Source: CBDFKS01 sp965248905
GTDB taxonomy: Bacteria; Chloroflexota; Dehalococcoidia; Lucifugimonadales; JAGWBF01
Reading direction: 5' to 3'
Assembly (NCBI GenBank): GCA_965248905.1
Contig: CBDFKS010000003.1
Location: 186,001 to 250,000, forward strand
DNA: 64,000 bases
Part shown: one piece after another, positions 17,455-25,092 of the stretch
Position numbering within the stretch: position 1 is the first letter of the stretch
Layout: each line of letters starts with the position of its first letter
The notes under the pieces: generated by a model
Databases searched by the model: none
The model's input: only the letters and a program-made list of their open reading frames with translations
What the model was told of the DNA's origin: nothing
Translations under genes and position numbers: made by a program

Positions 17455-17913
17455 CTACTCCGTCACTACAATCTGGCCCACCATCCCTGCCGCGCGGTGC
17501 CCGGGGATCTCGCAGGCGAACTCGAAGGTCCCAGCCTTGTCCGGTACGAAACTTCCCTTCAACGAGCCTCCGGGTGGTGTATGAAGGTGCAATCCGAAGG
17601 CCGCGATCTCAACATCGTGCTCGATGATACCGTCGTTAACCAGGACCAGGGTCACCGGCTCCCCCTTCCTGACAGTTATGCTAACAGGCATGAACTCCCA
17701 CTCTGATGCAGTTAGGGCCACCTCTCTGGCGACTGCCAACGGGGTTTTCTCGTGAGGGTGGTCCGCGTCTAGCTCGTGTCCGACGCCAGTCTCATGCACT
17801 GGCGAAGGCTCTGCGGAGCTACACCCAGCGGCTCCGATAAGGGCCAGGGTGAAAAGCAAAAGCAACGCTGCCAGCGAGCCAATCTTCCCTTTCAACTTGA
17901 ACGGGTTCGCCAT
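17455..17913 (-). CDS. Cupredoxin-domain lipoprotein
   Basis: The 152-residue product has a signal ending in the lipobox LIGAAGC (residues about 22-28), a His/Asp-rich spacer, and a C-terminal cupredoxin domain. Likely type 1 copper ligands are the His in IIEHDVEI and the Cys, His and Met in FACEIPGHRAAGM. It is likely an extracytoplasmic copper or electron-transfer protein. ATG 17913 is preferred because AGGAGG lies 7 bp upstream; the longer frame to 18024 has no ribosome site. Its neighbours are a membrane protein downstream and a PAS-LuxR regulator upstream, on the same strand. Confidence 0.85.
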   Translation of the reverse strand: MANPFKLKGKIGSLAALLLLFTLALIGAAGCSSAEPSPVHETGVGHELDADHPHEKTPLAVAREVALTASEWEFMPVSITVRKGEPVTLVLVNDGIIEHDVEIAAFGLHLHTPPGGSLKGSFVPDKAGTFEFACEIPGHRAAGMVGQIVVTE

Positions 17914-18058
17914 CGCCGACCTCCTTTTGGTTCCCGCCCCTTTGGAGGCGGGACCTCTTCTGATATCTCTCACAATTCTATTGTCGGTCAGCGGACGGTG
18001 AGGCAATAGATGCAAATGCATCAAGTTTGGTGTTGCTGAGGTTACCGGGTGAGGAGGT

Positions 18059-18721
18059 TCAGAGCAGGCCTTGGCGAAAGGCCAAGGCCACGGCTTCCAG
18101 GCGACTGTGGACCCCTAGTTTAGCCAAGATGCGTTGGACGTAGTTGCGGACCGTCACAGGGGAGAGCGCTAGAATCCCGGCTATCTCCTCCGTTCCTTCT
18201 CCCCTGGCGAGAAGCCTCAAAACATCCTGTTCTCGTGCCGTCAGGGGCTCCACTCCGTGCCCGTCCTCCGTTTCCTGGTCCGAAAGCTGTGGGCCAGCTT
18301 CCCAGATCGCAGCATTAAGTCTCCCTACGAGGTCGCGGGCTTCCTGTTCCTGGGTAACGTCTAAGAAGAGGTGGACTAAAGTGCCTAGCTCCTGCCGAGA
18401 GCCCGGGATAAGGAGGTGGATGATCTGGAGCCAGTGCGAGCTCCCCTTGGCATCCCGCATTTGTATCCTCTGTGGCGGCGCCACTATGGCCCTACGGGCT
18501 AGCTGAATGGGAAGGCAGTTCGCCTGACACACGGCTTCTTCACCGCTTGGCGGTGAAGACCGGGTTGCTATCAACGTGGAGCAGCTCTGTCCAAGCACAT
18601 CCTCCGCTTTCCAGCCCAGGATACGCTCGGCTTCCCCGTTCCATAGCACGATCTGCTGGTCAAAGTTAACCGCATAAACTCCGTGCGGACTGCCTTCCAG
18701 GAGACTCAATACCTGTTCCAT
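18059..18721 (-). CDS. PAS domain-LuxR-type transcriptional regulator
   Basis: The 220-residue protein has a PAS domain at about 1-130 (GVYAVNFDQQIVLWNGEAERILGW, SSHWLQIIHLLIPGS) and a C-terminal LuxR/FixJ helix-turn-helix at about 155-215 (LTAREQDVLRLLARGEGTEEIA, LSPVTVRNYVQRILAKLGVHSR). It lacks a receiver domain, so it probably senses its ligand or redox state directly through PAS. It is transcribed in the direction of the cupredoxin gene, 145 bp upstream of it, and could regulate it. Confidence 0.88.
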   Translation of the reverse strand: MEQVLSLLEGSPHGVYAVNFDQQIVLWNGEAERILGWKAEDVLGQSCSTLIATRSSPPSGEEAVCQANCLPIQLARRAIVAPPQRIQMRDAKGSSHWLQIIHLLIPGSRQELGTLVHLFLDVTQEQEARDLVGRLNAAIWEAGPQLSDQETEDGHGVEPLTAREQDVLRLLARGEGTEEIAGILALSPVTVRNYVQRILAKLGVHSRLEAVALAFRQGLL

Positions 18722-19175
18722 GGCCCTCTCCGAAGTCTAGTTCCATCCACAGACATGTTGTCAGTGCTGTAAATATTGTACCGCCTTAAGACGCATCTCG
18801 CTGCGATGAACAGTCCCCCTCAGCCCGATGCGAATGGCGTCGCCAAAGGAGTAGAAGCGGCACTCCCGGCGAGTGCCTCTCAATGCACTAGCCGAAAGTA
18901 GGGCTTGGGTACAGGAAAGTGCTGAACGAGAGCACGAGCATCTTCACGATTTCTAGCTCGGAATATCTGCGGAATGAGCTGAGTGGTTGAGATTTCACCG
19001 ATTGGTGCAGCTTCTAGTTTCTACTCATTGACACCTATTCTAATCACCGAACCTGTGTCTAACGACACAGGCTCGCTGTGTCCGACTTCACAGATTTAAA
19101 ACCTCTTTCAATGTTTAATTGAAAGTGGACATTAAACCTATCGAATGGATTGGTGGGAGAGTCTGGGAGGCCGAA
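18722..19175. other. Noncoding divergent spacer with a hairpin
   Basis: No credible gene is seen in this stretch of about 450 bp between the divergent PAS-LuxR and zinc-ribbon genes. The one clear structure is CCTGTGTC-TAAC-GACACAGG at 19052-19071, a perfect 8-bp stem, followed by another CTGTGTC half-site. It could be an operator or an RNA hairpin. Confidence 0.4.
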
Positions 19176-19655
19176 ATGGATGCCCTGAAATATTACTTCA
19201 AAGGCTGCAATAAGTGTGGAGGCGATCTGGTCTACGACGACGGTGACTGGCGGTGTTGGCAGTGCGGACAGTACTATTCTCCCAAGTCGGAGACTCCTAC
19301 TGACCGACCCCGATTCGAGTCACTGGCTGAATCGGTCCAGCAGCCTCTTAATGACTCGGACAATAATCATCAGGCCAATGAATCTAATGGCCAAGATGGA
19401 GTCAAAAAGCAACAGCGCCGAGGCTACGGAGCCAGGATTGCCAGGAACATTGACTCTGTAATTCGTGCCAAAAAGGTTAGCGACGAGAGGTGGTGGGCAC
19501 GCAACAGTCAGGTCATAGCCCATCTGGACCAAGGGCAATCCATACGAGAGATCGCTCAACTAATGGGTCGAGGGGAGAGGCAGATACGTGTCATCCGGGA
19601 ACGGCTGATCGATCTTCGAGCCGCAAACGAGGAAGAGCCTTCCAAGAGAGAGTAG
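19176..19655 (+). CDS. Zinc-ribbon plus helix-turn-helix protein
   Basis: The 159-residue protein begins MDALKYYFKGCNKCGGDLV, with CxxC and then CWQC 15 residues later, forming a zinc ribbon at about 11-32. After a polar linker, the C-terminal 60 residues hold a probable HTH (QSIREIAQLMGRGERQIRVI). ATG 19176 is preferred because GGGAGG lies 5-6 bp upstream; an earlier in-frame start at 19119 lacks a site. The ribbon resembles the one in the small protein at 24157-24384. A DNA-binding role is inferred. It converges on the aminopeptidase gene with a 10-bp gap. Confidence 0.7.
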   Translation: MDALKYYFKGCNKCGGDLVYDDGDWRCWQCGQYYSPKSETPTDRPRFESLAESVQQPLNDSDNNHQANESNGQDGVKKQQRRGYGARIARNIDSVIRAKKVSDERWWARNSQVIAHLDQGQSIREIAQLMGRGERQIRVIRERLIDLRAANEEEPSKRE

Positions 19656-19665
19656 AGCAAGATTA

Positions 19666-22227
19666 CTACTTGTCGTCTGACCTTGTCTCCAGTTTTTCCA
19701 GTCTGTCCCTAAGTCTCCGGTTCTCTTCCTGAAGCTTCTCTACGTCCTCCCGCAGCATTTTAATGTCCTCGCCCCGGTCTTTCCCCTGTCGAATGGCAGC
19801 TATGGCCTCTCGGCACCTTCGCACAACCCTACCATCCAGCTCCTGGGGAATGCGTCGGGATAATGGGGGGATAGCCCGTTCATCCTTTAGCTCCTGAAGG
19901 GCGAGAGCGGCCGCACTCCTGGCCCGCAACCAGGGATCATCTACGCGATCAACCAGGAACTCCACAACGTCCGTTTTATCCTCTCCAAGCTGGCCCAGGC
20001 AGGCGATTGCCGCCTCACGCACCCGGTTGGGTTTCCCATAAGCCGCCCACTGCTTGGCCAGAGGGATGCCCTTATCATCCTTCAGTTCCCCAAGTCCGTT
20101 AAGCGCCTGGACGGTAATAATATCGTTGAAAGAAGGCCTCCCTAACACCTGAGAAACCATCCTGAAGGCTTCGGGCTGCTTTGTCCGGGCGATGGCCCTG
20201 GCTGCCTCCGCCTCCACGAAATAGCTCTCGTCGTGCAACAGGAAGGGCATCAGAGCTTTGAATGCCGCATCTTCTTTGAACTCTCCCAATGCGGTTACGA
20301 CTGCTCTGCGGGCCCGCGGGTGAGAGACCTCTGTACACTCTATAAGGGCGTTTAATGCCGACTCCGACTTTATCGTGCCGAGGGCCTTGGCCGACTCCGC
20401 CTGTACTCCCCAAAACAGGTCTCCGAGTATGGCTTCCTTGAGGGCTTCGATACAATCCGGCGCCCCCAGCTTGGCCAGGTCTTGGGCGGCTTGAAGACGG
20501 CCGATCACGTCCTTGTCGTTCTTTAGCTGATAGAGCAGCATCTCCTTGGGCCTTGTGTACTCGATAGTCTTGAGACACCAGAATCCGGGATCAAACTGCA
20601 TCATCCTGGGCTTCTCTCCCAAGGGGAAGTAGAAGGTCTGCTCCTTCTGAGAGACGTTTATCTTGACATTCTGTCTTCCCTCGGATGTCTCGAAGGCCAC
20701 CTGAACCGGCATGCGAAAAAGCGGTGTTAGCTCGTCAGTGGTCTGGGTCTGGGAGACGGTGAGTTGGACGGACTTTGTATCTTCGTCCCATGAATGGGTC
20801 ACTTTGAATTGCGGATGCCCACCCTTGTATACCCAGGTTTCGAAGAACCAGTCCACGTTGGTGCCCGTAGCCTCTTCAATGGCTCGCTGTAAGTCTGGGG
20901 TCGTCACGTCGGCCCCCTGGTGCTTCTGGCAATAGTGGCGAATCGCCTTCCAGAAAAGCTCGTCACCTAGAACGAACCTAAGCATGTGGAGCACCAGACC
21001 ACCCTTTTCATAAAGGTGTCGATCAAATAGGTCGACCGGCTGGTTATACACGTTGCTCACTATCGAACGGCGGTATCGCTTGGAATCCTCCTGAAGGTAA
21101 GAGTTGGCGTCCTGGTAGACCGCATATCGGAACTCATCGACTCCAAGATCGTGCTCCTTGAACAGGAGGTCGAAGTAGGTTGCAAACCCCTCGTTGAGCC
21201 AGGCGTGAGCCCAGTCGCGACTGGTCACAAGGTCGCCCCACCACTGATGGGCAAGCTCGTGAGCAACGATGCTGTCAGTTGAGTAGTCAAGATGCGCTCT
21301 TTCATCATGAAGCAAGGTATCCGTCATGGTGGTCGCCGACGTATTTTCCATCCCACCAAATATGAAATCCGCCACAGTTACCTGGGAATACTTGTTCCAT
21401 GGATACGGGACTCCGATCTTCTCGGCAAAGAACTCCATCATCTTGGGGGTATTGCCGAAGGCACGGCGGGTGTCGTCCTCTCGGCCGGGCGGAGCGTAGT
21501 ATGTTATGGGAATGCCGTTCCACTCTTCTTGAATCTCCGTGTACTCACCCGCCACCAGCGATATTAGATAGGCCGGATGGGGTTTATCCTGGGACCAGTG
21601 GTGGGTCCTGACATCTCCATTCTCAGAGACAGATACCAGCTTGCCGTTCGACACGGTAGTCCATTCCCGTGGGACAGTCACGATTATCTCACTGGTAAAA
21701 CGCTCGTTGGGGGAATCATGACAGGGGAACCAGTAGCGTGAGTCCTCGTCTTCACCCTGAGTCCACACCTGTGGAGGCCTGTGAGAATAGGCAGCATCGG
21801 AGGAGTTAAAGTAGAGGCCCCGTCGAGGGATGCACTGGTAGTCGATTTGGATAGTCATCTCTTCAGGGGTCTTCAGCTGTTGGCCTAGCTCAACACGAAG
21901 TTTGTTATCGGCGTAGCTGTAGCCCAGAGAAATGCCGTCGGAGGTCCTGACTGCCTTAATCTGCTGCTCAGCAGCGTCGAATTCAACCGATGTAAGGCCA
22001 TCATTGATTGGCACGAAGGTGATGGTGGCGGTGCCGGATAGTCCTTTGTTATCTACATCAATGACCAGTTCGAGCTTTACATGTTTAATGTCGCAGACCC
22101 GGTTTCGGGGCCAATGGGGTTCATCCCCTGGCAGAGCATGAGGTCTCCTCTCCTGCGCCAAGGAACAGCTATGAGCCCTCCCGCAGGAGAGCTCCATCAA
22201 GTCCCGCTGCTCATCCCTCACATCCAA
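19666..22227 (-). CDS. M1-family aminopeptidase with HEAT repeats and coiled coil
   Basis: The 853-residue protein is a gluzincin aminopeptidase. The N-terminal beta-sandwich (about 45-225) contains HALPGDEP; the substrate motif GGMEN is at 291-295; the zinc site HELAHQWWGD is at 323-332 with E346 in WLNEGFATYFD. Residues of about 590-800 form HEAT-like helical repeats (ALKEAILGDLFWGVQAESAKA and several more). The end is a leucine-rich coiled coil (MLREDVEKLQEENRRLRDRL). No signal peptide is visible, so it is likely cytoplasmic. The start is ambiguous: ATG 22227 gives the longest form, while ATG 22197 (MELSCGRAHSC) is also plausible. Neither has a strong ribosome site. Confidence 0.92.
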   Translation of the reverse strand: MDVRDEQRDLMELSCGRAHSCSLAQERRPHALPGDEPHWPRNRVCDIKHVKLELVIDVDNKGLSGTATITFVPINDGLTSVEFDAAEQQIKAVRTSDGISLGYSYADNKLRVELGQQLKTPEEMTIQIDYQCIPRRGLYFNSSDAAYSHRPPQVWTQGEDEDSRYWFPCHDSPNERFTSEIIVTVPREWTTVSNGKLVSVSENGDVRTHHWSQDKPHPAYLISLVAGEYTEIQEEWNGIPITYYAPPGREDDTRRAFGNTPKMMEFFAEKIGVPYPWNKYSQVTVADFIFGGMENTSATTMTDTLLHDERAHLDYSTDSIVAHELAHQWWGDLVTSRDWAHAWLNEGFATYFDLLFKEHDLGVDEFRYAVYQDANSYLQEDSKRYRRSIVSNVYNQPVDLFDRHLYEKGGLVLHMLRFVLGDELFWKAIRHYCQKHQGADVTTPDLQRAIEEATGTNVDWFFETWVYKGGHPQFKVTHSWDEDTKSVQLTVSQTQTTDELTPLFRMPVQVAFETSEGRQNVKINVSQKEQTFYFPLGEKPRMMQFDPGFWCLKTIEYTRPKEMLLYQLKNDKDVIGRLQAAQDLAKLGAPDCIEALKEAILGDLFWGVQAESAKALGTIKSESALNALIECTEVSHPRARRAVVTALGEFKEDAAFKALMPFLLHDESYFVEAEAARAIARTKQPEAFRMVSQVLGRPSFNDIITVQALNGLGELKDDKGIPLAKQWAAYGKPNRVREAAIACLGQLGEDKTDVVEFLVDRVDDPWLRARSAAALALQELKDERAIPPLSRRIPQELDGRVVRRCREAIAAIRQGKDRGEDIKMLREDVEKLQEENRRLRDRLEKLETRSDDK

Positions 22228-22530
22228 ATCTCTGGCTCACATCGCGGATAAAATAGTGGAAATTCTGGGCCATGAGGATTGTACCAGACCTTCCGGCATT
22301 GGTGTACCATCCTGTCAAGAAGTCGACAAAATCTCCCCATGACATCGAATACTAAAATTACCATACCACAGGGACGTTCGGCTGACACGGGTGAGGCCAC
22401 ACGTTTGCACAGGGGCTGTCCCCACATTTGTTGCAGACTCGGAAGTACGTCGTGCTCATACGTTCGAGTGGATGCCGGCAAAGAGAGACGGATGGGACCA
22501 GCAACATGGAGACCGGCAGGACGCCAGCTC
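22228..22530. other. Noncoding spacer
   Basis: This stretch of about 300 bp lies upstream of the aminopeptidase gene and downstream of the 22531-22962 gene. Open frames exist on both strands but show no conserved motif, no ribosome site and poor composition. No hairpin or repeat was noticed. Confidence 0.4.
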
Positions 22531-22962
22531 TTATTCGGCAGGTTTTGAGACGAGTCGCAGTACCACTCGAAGAAACTCAAGCTCCAGTCGGAGCATCGGG
22601 GCCATCTTTGGAGATTCCAGGGAGTTCAGCAGATTGAGATGGCCTGCCAGGCTGCTGACCAACTCACTCTTCGCTTCTTCCTTAGTTTTGCCTATGCTAT
22701 GAAGCTTATTGAAGATCTTCTCGAACGCCCAATAGGCATCAAAAGTGTCCACCACGAGAATGGGGATCTCCCTGACCAACTCCCATTCTGAGTCAGGGGG
22801 CGTATCAGTCCTCTGGAGACGGTCTACCATTACGGGAATGACCTCGCTGTGAGCCAGGTGCTCTAAGGCCCGGCGGGGACGACTAGCATCCAACTCAGTC
22901 CAAGTCCAACCCTCTGGAGAGGCACTATCGGTTATGGGTGGCATCTGGGCCCCTGAGCTCAT
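22531..22962 (-). CDS. Hypothetical protein in the RuvC-like/DUF3467-like cluster
   Basis: The 143-residue product has no family I recognise. It has a polar N-terminus, then EIPILVVDTFDAYWAFEKIF, a helical region rich in K/E (HSIGKTKEEAKSELVSSLAGH) and a final leucine-rich helix (MLRLELEFLRVVLRLV). It looks all-alpha and soluble. Its ATG overlaps the stop of the upstream DUF3467-like gene by 4 bp (ATGA), a strong sign of translational coupling, so the two products probably act together. Confidence 0.7.
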   Translation of the reverse strand: MSSGAQMPPITDSASPEGWTWTELDASRPRRALEHLAHSEVIPVMVDRLQRTDTPPDSEWELVREIPILVVDTFDAYWAFEKIFNKLHSIGKTKEEAKSELVSSLAGHLNLLNSLESPKMAPMLRLELEFLRVVLRLVSKPAE

Positions 22963-23285
22963 ACCTTCTCGTCCTCAATCTCCCAAGCTTCCAGCACCTG
23001 GCGGGGCAATGCAATTGGCCCCACCGAGTTCTCATACTGGCGCACGTGCTTCCTAGTGAGCAGGCAGATAGCTTTGAGCATCTGTGGGCTCACTTTTATC
23101 TTCGCTCTCAGTATCGGCTCTCTGTCCTCTTGAAGCTCACCAAAGAAGAGAACACTACTGTAAAGGCCGCTGAAAATATGCAACGAGTCGGCATAGAAAC
23201 TTTCGGTGGCTTCCGGGGAACTGGCGTAAAACTCTTCGGGGCTATATTCCTCCGGGGGTTGAAGAGGCGGATGCTCCGTGGCCAT
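22959..23285 (-). CDS. DUF3467-like protein
   Basis: The 108-residue product resembles the DUF3467 family: FYADSLHIFSGLYSSVLFFGEL, then ILRAKIKVSPQMLKAICLLT and KHVRQYENSVGPI. The family is small and soluble with no proven function. ATG 23285 follows AGGAGGTAAC. It is coupled by an ATGA overlap to the 143-residue gene downstream. The RuvC-like gene lies about 210 bp upstream on the same strand. The family call is by eye and needs a profile search. Confidence 0.65.
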   Translation of the reverse strand: MATEHPPLQPPEEYSPEEFYASSPEATESFYADSLHIFSGLYSSVLFFGELQEDREPILRAKIKVSPQMLKAICLLTRKHVRQYENSVGPIALPRQVLEAWEIEDEKV

Positions 23286-23495
23286 GTTACCTCCTGAGAA
23301 ACGCGAAGCTATTCTGCGAGAACGTTCGTAGGTAGGGCAATGACGCTCATCGCCCGGTTCATATCAATATTGTCTTCCGGGCTTACCGATTTCGCCCACA
23401 TTGTACATTAACCCTGGAGTAAATAGAAAGAGCCGGTCTAGCCTAATGGATAGTCGCTAGCCCGGCCCACCTGGACAATCAATTTTAAAGAGAGA

Positions 23496-24080
23496 TTAGC
23501 CTACCTTAACTGCCTTTCGCTGCCCCAAATGATAATCTCCGACAGCTACTGCGTTCCATTCGTGGGTATTCTTGCCTTCACCTAACAGACCCCAACGGGT
23601 CATCACGGCGTATGCCAGTTCCTCCTTGCCTCCGTTGCCGCGACCTACTATGGCAGCCCTGATCTCTCTGAGCGAGTAGGAATAAAGGGGCAGGTTGCAG
23701 GACTGAGCCCATTCGTAAAGAGTGCGGTCCAGCATTTCCACGCCTTCCCGTTGGTAAGGCAACTGCAATTGAGAAGGCTTACCGCAGGCCACCTCTTCGA
23801 ACTGGTAGACCTCGGCCATCCGAGCAAGCTCATTTTCTATGGCCTTGATACGTTCCGAGACCTCAACGCGCCGGGGCCTGTCATGAGCAATGATTATTCC
23901 GGTCTCATCCAAATTCCATGCGGGATGGGGGTGTATTCCATTGTTCTGATGCCCATTGGATGAGAACTTGGACATCTCTTCCAGTGTGGTGGGCTCTGAA
24001 TCTCGCCGCAACGGCTCACTTGAGAACACCGCCCATCCTAACTCTCTGGTACTGGGATCTATTGCCAGCAGAACAACCAT
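23496..24080 (-). CDS. RuvC-fold nuclease-like protein, divergent
   Basis: The 194-residue protein has the order of motifs of RuvC-type Holliday junction resolvases: LLAIDPSTRELGWAVF with D8, FEEVACGKPSQ with E96, LREIRAAIVGRGNGGKEEL (the RuvC-like basic helix) and NTHEWNAVAVGDYHL. In the last motif RuvC has two acidic residues, or a His then Asp; here they align with H173 and N176, so the final metal Asp seems to be Asn. A 45-residue polar insert lies at about 30-75. ATG 24080 is preceded by AAAGGGGGTG; the longer frame to 24215 has no such site. It may be a resolvase-like protein with altered catalysis or a binding-only factor. Confidence 0.75.
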   Translation of the reverse strand: MVVLLAIDPSTRELGWAVFSSEPLRRDSEPTTLEEMSKFSSNGHQNNGIHPHPAWNLDETGIIIAHDRPRRVEVSERIKAIENELARMAEVYQFEEVACGKPSQLQLPYQREGVEMLDRTLYEWAQSCNLPLYSYSLREIRAAIVGRGNGGKEELAYAVMTRWGLLGEGKNTHEWNAVAVGDYHLGQRKAVKVG

Positions 24081-24156
24081 CCGCACCCCCTTTCGCGGGC
24101 TCCTCAGTCCAACTGTTCCGGGATCTTGCGTATCGGGTTTTCTGGTCTTTGCTATT

Positions 24157-24384
24157 CTATACGCTCGATACCCTATCAATGGACTTCTTTCCGGACAGCT
24201 TTTTTCTAAATTCACCTTTTCTCTTACTCACCTTGTTTCCACCAGCCCAGGAGCTATCACCCCGAAACAGATGGCTCCATGGCATGGCGCCATAGTAATA
24301 TCGCCCGCACTGTAAGCATTGCCAGTCCTCTCTATCACGAATCATGTCGCCATTGCACCTGTTACATCCCTTTAGCCAGAACAT
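24157..24384 (-). CDS. Small MFWLKGC-type zinc-ribbon protein
   Basis: The 75-residue product starts MFWLKGCNRCNGDMIRD and has a CLQC pair 15 residues after the first Cys, giving a CxxC-N11-CxxC zinc ribbon. A basic tail (KVSKRKGEFRKKLSGKK) suits nucleic-acid binding. ATG 24384 is chosen because AGGAGGAGG lies upstream, with a rather long spacer of about 11 bp, and because the family begins at MFWLKG; the frame can extend to GTG 24474. It is the first gene of a run with the RuvC-like gene 76 bp downstream. Confidence 0.65.
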   Translation of the reverse strand: MFWLKGCNRCNGDMIRDREDWQCLQCGRYYYGAMPWSHLFRGDSSWAGGNKVSKRKGEFRKKLSGKKSIDRVSSV

Positions 24385-24628
24385 CGCCGATATATCCTCC
24401 TCCTGAGATAAACTCGCTACCTTAAAAGGCTCAAGGGCCTCGTCCGGATGCTCAGCGAGTGCGGCATTGGCCACTAATTAAACCTTACAAAAAGAATATT
24501 AATTATGTGTTTAGGAATAATTACGGCCGCTGGACATGTAAGAAGATGGTTAGAAGTAAAACTAGGATGTTAGAATCGATGGTAACAGAACAAATGTTCC
24601 AGGTCAATCACCTCTTGCCACAGGTCGG

Positions 24629-24736
24629 GGTCTTTTAATTGTCATTGCGAAGGGCAAAGCCCTGAAGCAATCTCCCCATGCAATAAGAGATTGCTTCGCT
24701 TCACTCGCAATGACACTAGGCGAGAACTAAAAGACC
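24629..24736. repeat. 108-bp inverted-repeat element (copy 1)
   Basis: It begins GGTCTTTTAATTGTCATTG and ends CTAAAAGACC, so its tips are inverted. Inside, CTGAAGCAATCTC pairs with GAGATTGCTTCGC. The copy at 32809-32916 is the same length and differs at only about three positions near the right end. The rest of the 24385-24838 spacer shows nothing else but the start region of the lipoprotein gene. Confidence 0.85.
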
Positions 24737-24838
24737 CTGCCAACAGGCAGAGAACGACCCATGTCAACTTGTTTGGGACACTGTCGTAGGGTAGAGTAGA
24801 GGTGATCACAAATAAGGGTCACGGGGAGACGAGGCGAC

Positions 24839-25092
24839 GTGACAAAACTTGGCATTCTGGTCGTAATTGGAGCTTTGCTGCTAACCAGTTGCACATTGGG
24901 AGGCGGGGATGAAGAACCCACCATAGAGCCTGACTTCTTCCAGCCTGTAGACATCAGCACTCCATCGCAGCCCCAGAGAGTCACACGGGTCCCCACCCCA
25001 AAACCCACAGCGACTCACGTTGCTCGAAACGCGGAACAAGCTCGAAATCTGGTATGGTCGTATCTAGGGCGTTGTCTCTCATTGGACCCTAG
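24839..25092 (+). pseudogene. Repeat lipoprotein gene, 5' part, split by an IS630 element
   Basis: From GTG 24839 this encodes a lipoprotein signal (MTKLGILVVIGALLLTSC), a Pro/Thr-rich spacer and the first half of a 70-residue repeat (ARNLVWSYLGRCLSLDP). The frame is broken at CTAG 25089-25092, where the IS begins. Joining to 26315 across one copy of CTAG gives LDPSQLETHQVRNDWL with no frame change. GAGG lies 4 bp before the GTG. The remaining gene runs from 26311 to 27197. Confidence 0.85.

Noticed and set aside
17932..18024. Upstream start for the cupredoxin protein
   Set aside because: The added residues lack signal-peptide form and AGGAGG directs the start at 17913.
22218..22580. 120-codon minus-strand frame
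   Set aside because: It overlaps the coupled gene at 22531 and shows no conserved segment or ribosome site.
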